From Anoplolepis gracilipes (taxonomy: Eukaryota; Arthropoda; Insecta; Hymenoptera; Formicidae): a stretch of DNA of 64,000 nt. The translations under genes were made by a program, and so were the position numbers. Under the pieces are notes generated by a model, which was given only the letters and a program-made list of their open reading frames with translations, ran no database searches and was not told the DNA's origin. Where the stretch lies: the NCBI RefSeq assembly GCF_047496725.1, contig NC_132983.1, forward strand, positions 1,263,501 through 1,327,500, written 5' to 3'. Positions 26,058 through 38,005 of the stretch are shown here, piece after piece. Position 1 is the first letter of the stretch; the number at the start of each line of letters is the position of its first letter.

Positions 26058-26088
<31 letters not shown>

Positions 26089-26390
26089 GGAGAGGTGCGA
26101 GAGAAGGGCGCGCGTAACGAATCGTCGTAACCTATTAACTTGTAAATTGCTTCCGACTGTTGTGGGCGAGAGGGAGGAGGCGCTCGCGCATAAATTCGCG
26201 AAATAAATCCCACGAGCTTGTCGCCTTGTCGGCGAAACGAGACGCGTGACAAAGTTATTGGATCCCGTTAGCATAACCGAAGAGCGGTAACCGAAGACGG
26301 GATTAGATTTTGCACCGATAGCTCGTAAAATATTGCGCGTTCGCGCGCGACTCTTACGTCAAACCGGGTCGACAGCTCTCGTAATTTTAA

Positions 26391-26536
26391 TGTCTGCTCC
26401 CTGGGAAAAAAACATGGAAAATCTGGAATTCTCCGAGATTTTAGAGAAAGTTACGTATGTGAAAAGAATCTGGAAAATATTCTCCTTACTTGGAATTTTA
26501 AACAAAAATGCCTGAAAGCTCGAGGAATTTTCAGGG

Positions 26537-26574
<38 letters not shown>

Positions 26575-26594
26575 AGATTCGAGTAGACACTCTG
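26391..26594 (+). repeat. Family A element, internally deleted
   Basis: A 204-bp copy. The left end has decayed (tgtctgctccctgggaaaa) and the right end is GAGTAGACACTCTG. Most of the interior is missing and a run of over 30 T lies just before the right end. Confidence 0.65.
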
Positions 26595-26635
26595 TTAATA
26601 GGAATTTCCGTTTAAAATTGTTTTAAATTGTCATA

Positions 26636-26666
<31 letters not shown>

Positions 26667-29503
26667 TAAGAACAAGAGGAGGGGAGATGAAAACGGATGC
26701 AGAGATCGAGACGTTTGAGACGCGCGAGATTATTTATCAGCGGACTCGAAAAAGATCGATGTCGATTTATGAGAGCGACGAATGACAATCCTCTTTCTCT
26801 CTCTCTCTCTTTCTCTCTCTTATGCCTGTTCGTTGAGCGCGATCGCACGCTTCGATCATTATTAACGCGATAATTCAAGCCGCTCGCTCGGTTGCCCGAC
26901 ACCGTTATTCCACGCGCGCGCGTGTAAAGCGTTTCTTTCTTTTTTTTTTCGTCTCGTGGTACACGGCTACTTAAGATTCGGTATGTGCCGCGATTGGACG
27001 ACCGGATCCGGCCAGCCGACAAGGCGATCGATCATCCACTCCGATCCAAAGAAAACAATTGTTCCGTCGATAGATAAAGCGCCACTCTCCGTACACGTGT
27101 ATTTATGGCTCCGCACTCCTTCGAAGGAGCAATTCACTCAAAAAGAGAATATTTATTATTAGTTATATTTATTATACGCTAGGCAAAAAATTAAAGGGCT
27201 ACTTTCTTCCACGTAAAAAAAAGAAATTTTGCGTAGTGTATTTATTATATTATTTTATTTATTATTTATTATATTTTAGTTATATTAATTATTAATAGTT
27301 TATAATGATAATCATTTAAAGTTATTGTAAAGATAGAGCCATTATTGAGACATATGTCGACTGTCTTAAATGGAATCAGTATATTATGTCTGAAAGACGA
27401 ATCGAGTTATAAGTATAGAACTATAAATCAGTTGGTATGCTGTTTCAACTGCAATGATAAATTTTAAAATATTTATATATTATAATATTATATCTCTCTG
27501 ACAATGCGATAAAATAGTATTATATTTTGTCAAAGAAATGTTAATTTGAAACGAGTCTTTTTCTATTAGCGATTTTTTTATTGAAATCTTGTAAAATAAA
27601 GAAATAAAAGATGTCAGTATTTTCAGTGAAATATTCATTTTCAGCGTTTATGAATAAATATTGATCTTGAGTGAAATCTTGGATCACGCTCTTATCAGTG
27701 ACGTTTCTTACTGCGATTCAATTTAAGAGAGTACAATGGCACTAAAAATAGCGAGTCGAGGAATGCGCAGTCGGCGTGCTTTATTGGCAAGGAATAATTT
27801 CTCGCGATCGCGAGGCGAGAAAGCGCGCAGGAATCTTTCTCGCGTGCGTCTCCATCCGTTCGTGTCGTGTCCGAGAAAATGTAATGTGTTTCGTCGTCGT
27901 TGGTATAACACGAGAGACTGCCGTGCGCGGGTGTCGATTCGAAAATGCTTTCCCTCCTCGACTGTAAGAGCGTGAAATAACTCGCTCTCGCGAACCGGCC
28001 CCGACCGTCTCTGTCCGACGATTCGCGCGAGTTACATATGCAAATCGCTCGTCGATCGCGAAATCTTGGAAACCTTTAACGAAGCTCCCATCAATTCTGC
28101 CCAACACCTGGAGTATAACTTGCCTCGCGAGTGGAAAAATTCGTTGCGTCAAATGTAGTGGGCGTGCAGGTGCGTGCACCGCTATCGCGTTACGCACGTT
28201 TATCAGTCCGAGGGAGAGAGCACATTCGCTTGAAAACGTATAGGCAAAAAGTTTCCGGTTCCGCCAATCTATTGGAAATGACCAGAAATTTGCACATTGT
28301 GAAAATAATTATTTAAATTTATTTTAAATTTAATTTAAATTTATTTATAAAATTTATTTATTTATTATATAATCTATTTAGAAACTGCGATAAAAATTGC
28401 AATAGTTTTTCTAAAAGTATATATAAATAGTTCTTTGAATTAAATATATTTTTTGTTTTATTTTAAATATGATATGTATATCTACATTTTTTTTGCAGAT
28501 TTTATTGTAAAAATCAATTCTTTTATTATATACAAATAGAGATTCTTTATAAAGCGTTGAATTTTATAAAAATCTACTTTTTTTATGAAAGGGTAAAATT
28601 TATAAAGAGGCGAACATACATACAAAATGAATGCTACACACGCTATAGTCATGCACTATAATACTTTTCTTTGGAATAGAATGTTAAGTATAATATCAAA
28701 TATCATTACAATGTAACAATCTATGCTCGATTGGCTGGTTACTTGCTATTGAGGAGACTTGTAGCCGATTCATCGGCGCTCCTTCCATTTCGTTCCGTCG
28801 GTGAAAACGTCCTGTTTTTCCGAACGTCCGCAATTGTAATCCTTTTTCCCATGCGGGAACCCTTCGCAACGCCCTATACGGCAGCGATTTAAGGCATCTC
28901 TCTTTATTCTCCCTCCGTCAAGAGGGTAGGCAGGGGGGGGAGAGAGGGGGGATTCTTCCTCTCGTCGTGGCAGGGATTCCCTCGTCGATTCCCCGGGGCA
29001 GCTGCGCACTCTATCATTGGTCGCGATCTCGATGTATCCCACCCGAGTCCGGGAAACGACCCCTCTAGCAATCAAGGACCAATCCCATCCCGTTCATGTC
29101 CCGTTGCAGCAGGAGGGTAGTAGCAGGAGCTATCCCGCGACCTCTCTACCCTTCCTTCTTTCATTCTCGCGCACGCTCCAGCTCGAGACGAATTTCTCCC
29201 TTCGAGCCAGCCACCCCAGAGAGAGAGAGAGAAAGAGACCGGAGCCACCAAGGGCCACCTAGGTGGGAGATTTGACGGTGATTTAGGAAATGGTGGCGCG
29301 CGCTGCGGACACACAGCTCGATGGGGGAGGGGGATGGAGATGATTTATCTGTTGGAAAGTCTGTAGTAGCTAGAACTGCGAGATTATAACTGAGAAGTAA
29401 ATGAAACACTCTGGATAGGAATAAACGGGGGAAAAGACCGTTAGAGCTTGATGTATTATTAATTGGAATGCGATATAAATTAAAAGTGTGTTGAGAAATG
29501 ACG

Positions 29504-29692
29504 CTGTAAAAAAATTTCCTAAGAATACAGACACATTTTTTTAGTTCTGTCTGAAGATAATTTCAAAATAAAAACTGATTAGATCTGTCATTCTTCTGAT
29601 TTTTCAGAAAAATTAGAAGAATGTCTGAAAATTCGAACAGTGTGTTGATAAGAAAACTTTGGACATTGTCTGCAGTTATTTTTCACTTTTTG
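29504..29692 (+). repeat. Family B repeat
   Basis: From ctgtaaaaaaatttcctaag to tctgcagttatttttcac, with the internal landmarks tagaagaatgtctgaaaatt and gataagaaaactttgg. A near full-length short form. Confidence 0.7.
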
Positions 29693-30007
29693 TAATTAGC
29701 TATCGATATGGCAGCCATTGGGTGCGGAAATTATGTAGGAATATTAATTGTGCGTTCGAATTGAACTGTATTGTTCGGGACAATAGCAATACCATGAATT
29801 TGCGAGATAATCGCGATTAAGGACGAGGTCGCATTGTGTGAGTTAATCCAGTAGCGCATTTACCACTAATACCTCTATCGATAGTGGCGTCTCTAATCCC
29901 TGATGCCTGATTCGATTCCGGAAGAGCGACGATTCTTCCAAAAATTTGGACCATTTCCGAACAGCCGCTTATCTATCTTTACGTTCCATCGAGTATCGAT
30001 CTCTCCC

Positions 30008-30011
<4 letters not shown>

Positions 30012-30085
<74 letters not shown>
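30012..30085 (+). repeat. CT microsatellite
   Basis: About 36 CT units. A GA tract of about 25 units lies 150 bp downstream, its inverse complement. Confidence 0.95.
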
Positions 30086-30089
<4 letters not shown>

Positions 30090-30232
30090 TTACTCTCTCG
30101 TCCGAAAATCGAGAGGGAAAGGGTCGATGGAAGAAACGGGTCGCGCGCTGGCCAATCTTAAAAGAATTGTCCTGGGAGTCCATAAATCGTTCGCGATCGA
30201 AAGGGAGGAAGAGTGGAGAAAGAAAGAAAGAT

Positions 30233-30236
<4 letters not shown>

Positions 30237-30287
<51 letters not shown>
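30237..30287 (+). repeat. GA microsatellite
   Basis: About 25 GA units, preceded by gaaagaaagatagaaag. Confidence 0.95.
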
Positions 30288-30289
<2 letters not shown>

Positions 30290-30904
30290 ACACTCTTGTG
30301 GAAGGAGCGAGGAAGCGAGGGGGAGAAGAAGAAGCTGACTGGTCGACTCCGTCCACCTCCGGAGAGGACTCCGAGCTGCTGGGCCCCGCGGGCACGAAAA
30401 ACGCGCGACGGTCGGTGGCGCGTTGGAATAAATCAAACTGGCGTGAAAATCAATTGTAAGACACTCGCCTCGCGAGTGTAGTCGACCTAACCCGTTGCCC
30501 ACCCCTGCGTTTACCCCTCTCCCTCCCCTCCTCCGTGCTATTCGGTGTTATATACCATCAGGACGAGCCACCGTCCTTTGTGCGCTCCTCCTCGCGTCTC
30601 TTTGTCTCGTGCGTGTATGTATGTGTGTGTGTGTAGCACACACGCGTGTGTTCGCACGGGCTCTGTAGCCGGAACGTCTGCGGCTTTCTCGCGCGAGGGG
30701 TGGCCGGCGGGAGGGACGTGAGGGAGGGACGTGGGGGAGCAAAGTCAATACGGACATGGCGGTGCGCAAACGCCGGCTACCAGCCAATGCGAAATGTCGC
30801 CTGCGGCGCATGACGTCCACGGAGAGAGCCCGACGTCGGCGTCGACGTCGACGTCGACGTCGTGCTCTATCTTGTGTCGGGAGGACGATGAACGGAAAGA
30901 GACG

Positions 30905-31324
30905 CAGGGTGTCTACTCCCTGGGAAAACATGCAAAGAGATTCTCAGCGATTTCTTTTGTATCTGGAGAAATCAGAGAATTCTCAAGGGAATTAATAAAT
31001 AGTTAAATATTTAACAAAATATTTAATATACAAGTATGTATTTTTTTAAATAATTTTTAATGATAAAAAAATGAAATTTTATGCAAGTGAAAAACGCTTA
31101 TTTTATTCAGATTTTTTTTTTCCATTAAATTTACAAATCCACTTAAAACTTAAGAGACTCTGTTTTATTTTTCAGTGAAAAGCGTTAAAAAATACATACA
31201 ATAAAAAAATGTATTTTATTTTAGAAAATTGTGAAATAAAAAAATTCCTTTTACTTGGTATATTTTGAACAAAAATACCTGGAAGATAGGGGAATTTTTT
31301 GACAAGATTTGAATAGACACCCCG
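30905..31324 (+). repeat. Family A terminal-inverted-repeat element
   Basis: A 420-bp copy beginning CAGGGTGTCTACTCCCTGG and ending GAATAGACACCCCG. AGACG lies immediately left and one base beyond the right end, possibly a target duplication. It sits inside CpG-rich unique sequence. Confidence 0.75.
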
Positions 31325-32065
31325 AAGACGACGAGGCGCGGAAATTCCGGAGGAGGTTCGGGGGAATTTTTCTTCGCATCGGAGAATTTCCGGCGGAATC
31401 TGCACGATGTACATCTCATTCGCGATTCGAGTCGAGGATACCGAGACGATCGAATCGATGGCGAATGTCGATTTCGGAATCGCTCCTCGCGATTCGCCCT
31501 CTCGCTCGCTCGCTTCTGTGTCCTGCCGATCGATGAATTATTTATGGCGCGCCCGCGTTTTGCGCGACAAATTCCAAGAATGGAACGGCCAGGGGAGAAG
31601 GAGCGCCCTCCCCGGTAATTTATCATGCGTGTCGACTGTAAAATCGTTGGCGGTCGCGCGATTTATATAGGTGTACAATCCAAGGATCCAGATGCGCACG
31701 ATCTTGACGAAATATACGCGTTTTATTTCAATTTTTATTTCGATTTTATTATCCGCGAAACGGATGACTATCCAGTGGAGGTACTTATTTCACAAGAGAA
31801 AAATCGATAATTGTCATGAAAATATCGTGCTTTATCAGAATATTCCTTATTTATAACATCTTAATTTTTATGACACTTTTTAATAATTTTCCGCTGTTTT
31901 TACAACTGTTTTAATTCTCGTCGAAAATGGAGCCGATGTGTCGCGAAACGAACGAGACACGTCGATCCTCGCGCACCCTTTCACCCTTAGTCGTGGTAAA
32001 GGGAGAGGGCGGAGGGTGAGCGACAAGTAATGGCCGCCACGGACGTTATTTATTACGTCGTGCAC

Positions 32066-32101
<36 letters not shown>

Positions 32102-32206
32102 TAGGCGTAGGCGTAGCAGCAATTTTCAGCGATAACCGAGCGAGCGAGCGCAAGCACGCGGGCTCGTCCCCGCGATTAGTCGCCGCGAGTGAATAAACGA
32201 TGCAAC

Positions 32207-32245
<39 letters not shown>

Positions 32246-32662
32246 CCTCGAATCGTCGTGATTAAACGCCCCCAACGTAATCGCGCCTTAATCCCTCGCC
32301 TTGGAATGTAATCGACGAGTGTTCGCACTCGTTCCTCGAAATCGCGATTTTACGAGATTGTTCGACATCCACTGGACTTTATCAATTCTTCCGAAATTCT
32401 TTCAATGTATAAAAATTCTAGAGAAAGAGAAGGTGAGACTCTCGCTCATTCTCTTGACACACGAAGGGAAGACACATTCGCGCAATGTTATTTATCGCGG
32501 CCGCATAAACGCGAACGAAGGCTGTCCCGGGCGACAGTCATGGACTTCATCATCAAGACACATTTAATGTTTCCATCATTAAGACGTTTCTAAATGTCAG
32601 GCTCGCGTGAAAAAGCGCTCGAGAAACAAGGAACTCGCTCGATTCGGACCTACTTGTTCACC

Positions 32663-33196
32663 CAGGGTGTCTTCCTGGAAATCATGAAATTTTCAGGGAT
32701 TTCTTTTACACCTCGAAAAGTCAGGGAACTGTCATGGAATTTTTTGAGACTCAGAAAATTGAAAAAAAAAAATGATTTTTTATTATTTTGCTTTCATATT
32801 GCAAGTGAATTATGTTATAAAAATATATATATATTTTTGTTTATATGAATATTCAATATATTTTTAATATTCTATTAAAGTATTGAATATGCAATACATA
32901 TTTTTTATCGCAATTTTTAGTAGTAAAAAATTGAAATATTATACAAAAATATTTCTTACAAAAGTTATTCAGTTCTTTCCAGCATAAATCTAGCACTTGA
33001 AACTTAAGAAACTGTGTGTTTCTTTTTGTATGAGTGGAAAACATTAGAAAATGCGTGCAATAAAAAAATTTATTTTATAAAGTTGCATAAAAAAATCTAA
33101 AATCTATTCTCTTTATCTGGAATTTTGAAGAAACAATGTCTGAAAAATCAAGAAATTATCAGAAAATTTTTGTACAAGATTTGAGTAGACGTTCTT
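32663..33196 (+). repeat. Family A terminal-inverted-repeat element
   Basis: The copy starts CAGGGTGTCTTCCTGG and ends near GAGTAGACGTTCT. The interior carries the family landmarks (tcagggatttctttt, tattgaatatgcaatacat, acttgaaacttaagaaac, atctggaattttgaa). Confidence 0.7.
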
Positions 33197-33635
33197 TCAT
33201 CATTTCTACAGTTCTCGAATCCAGATATCAACCTTATTTTTGCGACATTCTTAAGCACTTTTCAAAGTGATCTACGATCGATCTTTCACGTAAATCTTCG
33301 TATCGAGTGCATTCGATAATTATATATTCGCGACGCGAGGACGAGAAACGAGCGTTTACCATCTCCGTTCGAGAGCCAACATAATAGAGACAACATAATG
33401 GCGCTATAAATAAATAATAATGCCACAGTCTATTAAACGCGGTATAAAGATCGGAGAGAGGCTCCGCAGTTGTTGCTCGCTTCGCGTTTCTTATTATTGC
33501 CATGTGACACGCATATACGCTCCGTTAGCTTCGCGTAGCGAGAAGAGGATGATCGAGCGAGAGTGCAAAGAGAGAGGACAATATCGTGGAAGATAAATGT
33601 CTTGCTCGCGCGCTTGGTCGATTAATTTAAATCCC

Positions 33636-33636
<1 letters not shown>

Positions 33637-33681
<45 letters not shown>
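33637..33681 (+). repeat. CT microsatellite
   Basis: About 22 CT units. Confidence 0.95.
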
Positions 33682-33684
<3 letters not shown>

Positions 33685-34736
33685 AACTGTAAGCTCGATT
33701 GGCTGGATCGAGTATCTCGGTCGAGCATTTTCAAGTGAAAATTTCACCGAATTTTGTCCCGCCACACATTTTCATTGATAGGAGAACTTGTATCTCTCAC
33801 TTCGAGGGCAGGGGAGCGGGAGATGATAAATTTTAATGTCAACGTAAGGTAGATCGAATATAGAGATTCGTTCGCCGGAGAAAGAAATAGATCCGATCGA
33901 CAACTCGCGATAAAACAGAATCGTCATTCACGGCAGTGAGAAGTGACGATGGCTGAATAATCGCGCTGATCGTTGACCGAGCTGATAAAAATACTCGTGT
34001 TTCGTGCAGAGCTTGGAGGAAAATCTGTTTGAGAAACGCATCACTCGCTTCACGTCACTTGACAGATCCTAAGTATTATTAAAGGCGAAATAAGAGCAAT
34101 TCTATATATCGCTAATAATATTAAAAATATATTTAATTTTTTTTTAATGGAATGTACGAGGATATATAAAACTGTTATTCCATATTTTTCCTTTATTATA
34201 ACATTATTTTTTTTTTAAATTGTTTATTGTATGGATTATATAAATTTATTGTCAATTATATTAATTAAAAATAAGTACTGTAAATAATTCAAATGTAGAG
34301 GAAATGTATTGTAATTTTATGGATGCAAAATAGTTTTTACAATTTTTAGAAACTGTAACAAGCTGCGTTGCTTAAGGTAAAAATAACATTTTGTTGATTG
34401 CCTTTTTTTCACTATCGTGTCTTTATTATAATTTAAAATTGCGACGTAATCTCGCGAGCGTTGTAACTCGTCGCGATTCTGATTAACATATTCAGCGATA
34501 ATATAGGAAGCGTTGTATAAATTATTGATTGGAAAAAAAAACACTAGAAAAACTAAAAAATCTGTCGAGTAGTATAAGCGATATTTCATGCTATATTTCA
34601 ACAATTCTTAATTCAGATTAATCGTTTGAAATAAGGAAGAAAGCACAATTTTCTCATATGAGATATAAATCTTCTTTATTTATGCGATTAGATGCACTTT
34701 GTATTCATTGTTAATTAAGAGAAGAAGAGATGTTTA

Positions 34737-34917
34737 CTGTAAAAAATAACTGCAGACAAAGCGTCTAAATTTTCAAACATTCTTCTGAAAATTCAGAAAA
34801 ATATAAATATAAATGATAATTAAAACAGATTGTCTTGTTTGACATTATTTTCAGACATTCAGATCTGAAAATTCGGGCAAAAATGTATCTGAATTCAGAC
34901 AATTTCTTACAGTGTGT
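34737..34917 (-). repeat. Family B repeat, reverse orientation
   Basis: From actgtaaaaaataactgcag to gaattcagacaatttctt and acagtgtg. The landmarks occur in reverse complement order compared with the copy at 29504. Confidence 0.7.
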
Positions 34918-34998
34918 TTGCGATGTAAAGTCACAAAGTCTTCTCGACGTCATCAAAAATGAAGGCGTCGCCTGGATGAAAATCGCGAATCGTAGAGG

Positions 34999-35010
34999 CT
35001 CTCTTTCTCC

Positions 35011-35086
<76 letters not shown>
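34999..35086 (+). repeat. CT microsatellite, lightly interrupted
   Basis: CT units with two small interruptions in the first 30 bp. Confidence 0.95.
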
Positions 35087-35089
<3 letters not shown>

Positions 35090-35344
35090 AGCTTGGATCG
35101 CGGTGGTTGACTATTAATTCGAAACGTCACGGCATTAAACGGCCGCGCCGCCGGCGGCCGGTGCATTATACGTACTATCATTGATACACCGGTATCAAAG
35201 TAGCAAGGCTGGCCACCTTGCCCTAATAAGCTGAACAGGATATTCAATCCTGTTCTGTTGCCTGCGTTATATGTATTGTCTGACGTATGCGCTCGGGACA
35301 GTTGCACAATCTTCATAGACACGCGCGCGAAAGCGGACACACAT

Positions 35345-35369
35345 ACACACACACACACACACACACAGC
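35345..35369 (+). repeat. CA microsatellite
   Basis: About 12 CA units. Confidence 0.9.
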
Positions 35370-35576
35370 GTGATTGTATTAACATTCACGTGAAATAGTT
35401 GGATATTGTGGGATTAATTATTAAATTTACATTCACTGTGCGCGAACGTAATTGAGTTTTATCCAAGAGCATATTAATTGTTGTTTAAAAAATTTCCCGA
35501 ATCTAATTATCTTTGTTTGTGCAAAAAGAGGCTGACTAATTAACCTTTTATCGACAAATAATTAGCTTCTATAAAA

Positions 35577-36001
35577 AGGCATCAATGTATCTGGAAAAAT
35601 CAGGGAATTATGAAATTTTATTAGGATTTACGGAATTAAAAAAAAAATTATCTCTTTGATCATTTTGTTTTATATTGTAAACAACAAAAAAATCATGCGT
35701 TTCAGATATAATATAAATATGTATCTATTTTTGTTTATATTCAATGCCTTAATAAAATATTGAATATGCAATACATAATTTTTAATGTTAAAAAAAATGA
35801 AATTTTTTCAAGTGAAAAATGCTCATCTTATAAAAGTTATTCAATTTTTCTTCTTCTTTTCTTTATAAGTGAAAAATACAATAAAAAATTACTTTAAAAA
35901 ATCCTTCCATAAAAAATCTTGAAATATTCTTTTTGGAAATTTTGAACAAAAAATACCTGAAAAATCAGGGAATTTTTTTAAGATTTGAGAGTAGGCATAC
36001 T
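35577..36001 (+). repeat. Family A element, degenerate
   Basis: The interior landmarks are clear (tatctggaaaaatcaggg, ttgaatatgcaatacat, aaatacctgaaaaatcaggg). The left end is lost and the right end is degraded to tttgagagtaggcatac. Its right part is duplicated in tandem downstream. Confidence 0.6.
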
Positions 36002-36300
36002 AAAATTTTTCGACCGAAATAAAAGAGATGCAACTTTGATTGAAAGAGAGGACGATAAAGTTTGCTTTCTCAAATGAAATATGAGTGAAAAATACAATCA
36101 AACAATTTATTTAAAAAAATCTTGAGATAGTCTCTTTTTTTTCTTTCTTTTGAAATTTGAAACAAAAATATCTGGAAGATTAGAGAATTTTGTAAGATTT
36201 TGAATGGTATTCTGGACTTAAATTTTCCGACCGAAATAAAAGAGATGCAACTTTCGTTGAAGGAAAGGACGATAAAATTTGCTTTCTCAAACGAAATGCG
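35869..36300 (+). repeat. 217-bp tandem duplication across the end of a family A copy
   Basis: Units 35869-36084 and 36085-36300. Both start gtgaaaaatacaat and contain a degraded family A right end. Both then carry cgaccgaaataaaagagatg (36011 and 36228) and gcaactt, and end tttgctttctcaaa. Confidence 0.8.
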
Positions 36301-36767
36301 GAGGCGTAGAAAAATGAAAGAGTATCGGGAACGCATCTCGTAGATCTTTCCACATGTTCGAGCGAGTAGAGCGAGTAGAGCGAGTTTTGTACGTGTATTC
36401 ACGCTCGTGCATACACGCAGGCGGCAGCAGGAGCAACGTTGTAAAGCGATTTAAATGCCATACGACCCGGTGGTGTTACACCTGGATACTACTACTCGAG
36501 TCGCCTATAATATCTAAGTGTGCCTCGTACGAGGCGATGGCGGTAGAGAAAGAGAGCATGAAACAGAGAGAGAGAGAGAGAAAGAGAGAATGCTAGGAGC
36601 AAGAATATGCTCGAAAGCATGCATCGATTTGTGTTGCGTAAAACAGTCCAAATATTAGTTTGAAAGGAACGGCAGCTGATAAGGTTTGCAAAGTGTCGTA
36701 CAAAGACGAACGTTAGAAATGTCAAATGTAAAACATAAAGCGTTTGATAGACAGATTAAACGAGACG

Positions 36768-36798
<31 letters not shown>

Positions 36799-37699
36799 AT
36801 AATAAAATGCAGTACGAGTTGTAGGAAAGCTGTTGGGAGAAAAGCATGTCAAAGTTCTCTTGACCTAAGATAGTCAAAAAAGGGGTCAAGGCAAGTTACT
36901 CCAAAGTTTCATTGATATTCCAATGATCTCTGCTCATGAGACATACACAAAAGAATGTTACATACTTAAGAAAATACTACTAAATCCGATTTTATCGCCA
37001 GAACACATTCGTCGATATCCAGTTTCTTAGAGACTTATCAATCTTGTGTTTCATTGTCATCTGTATGTCATTAGATAATATAACAAAGATAATTTTGATC
37101 AATTTTCTTTTTGGAAATGTTAATAATTAATTGAAGGTATATTCTCGTTAGGATAGGCAAAGATACCTGTTTTGAGAAGAAAAAGCGATTCCGTTGTTAA
37201 TCTATGAGAGGGGGATGGGGAGGGGGGGAGAAGGGCACACGAATGCGTCATGCAGTTTTGTTCCGTGACGTAATTAATGCACCGTTGCACTTTCTCGGGA
37301 CGAAGGTAGATAAGTAATGACTGCCGACGATGGTGCCTCGTAACATTGATCGCACGGAAGAATTAATCGTCTGTCCCAGGAAATGTATAACAGAGCGCGT
37401 ATTTTTTTTTTCTTTTTTTTTTCGTCAAACACGATTATTGGAAGATTTTTTAAACCGATAGTCCCTCCGAACGAACATGCGTTTATTTTTGAAAGTCGTA
37501 ATTAGACACTCCGTACCTTGAATTATGTAAACAGGTATATTAATTCCCCTTATTCTCTGTAAAAAAAAAATTACACTAGCGAAAGCAACGGGAAATGATT
37601 AAAATTACTACCAAATTATACTCAAATTATCACTCATGAAATCGAGTATGTTTTTATTAGTACATTATTGGACAACCAGTGTCGTAATCGCCAATAACC

Positions 37700-38005
37700 T
37701 GTTTTAATCATCGTCATTTTTCTAAAAGTTTAGAAAAATGAAAATTTTTAGAAATGTTTTTCTAAAAATTCCATCTGTCAAAAATTCGAACGGTATATCT
37801 GTAAGAAAATTTCAGATACTTTGCGGTTTTTTTTTTTTTTTTTTACAAAGTGTCTAAAGTTTTCTTACAGACTGTCCAAATTTTCAGAAGAGTGTCTGAA
37901 AAAAATGATCGATGATTAAGACACAGATCGTCTGAAATTACTTTTAAATCTGAAAATCCAGACAGAAATGTGTCTGAATTCTTAGGCAATTCTTGCAACA
38001 CAGTT
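37700..38005 (-). repeat. Family B repeat, back-to-back fragments
   Basis: A forward fragment (37710-37825: catttttctaaaagtttag, ctgtaagaaaatttcaga) runs into a reverse copy (37845-38005: acaaagtgtctaaagttttc, then gaattcttaggcaattcttg). Together they form a large inverted arrangement interrupted by a T run. Confidence 0.6.

Noticed and set aside
28725..33706. Shared 14-mer GCTCGATTGGCTGG at 28725 and 33693
   Set aside because: Several shared 14-mers are expected by chance in a window of this size and nothing around them matches.
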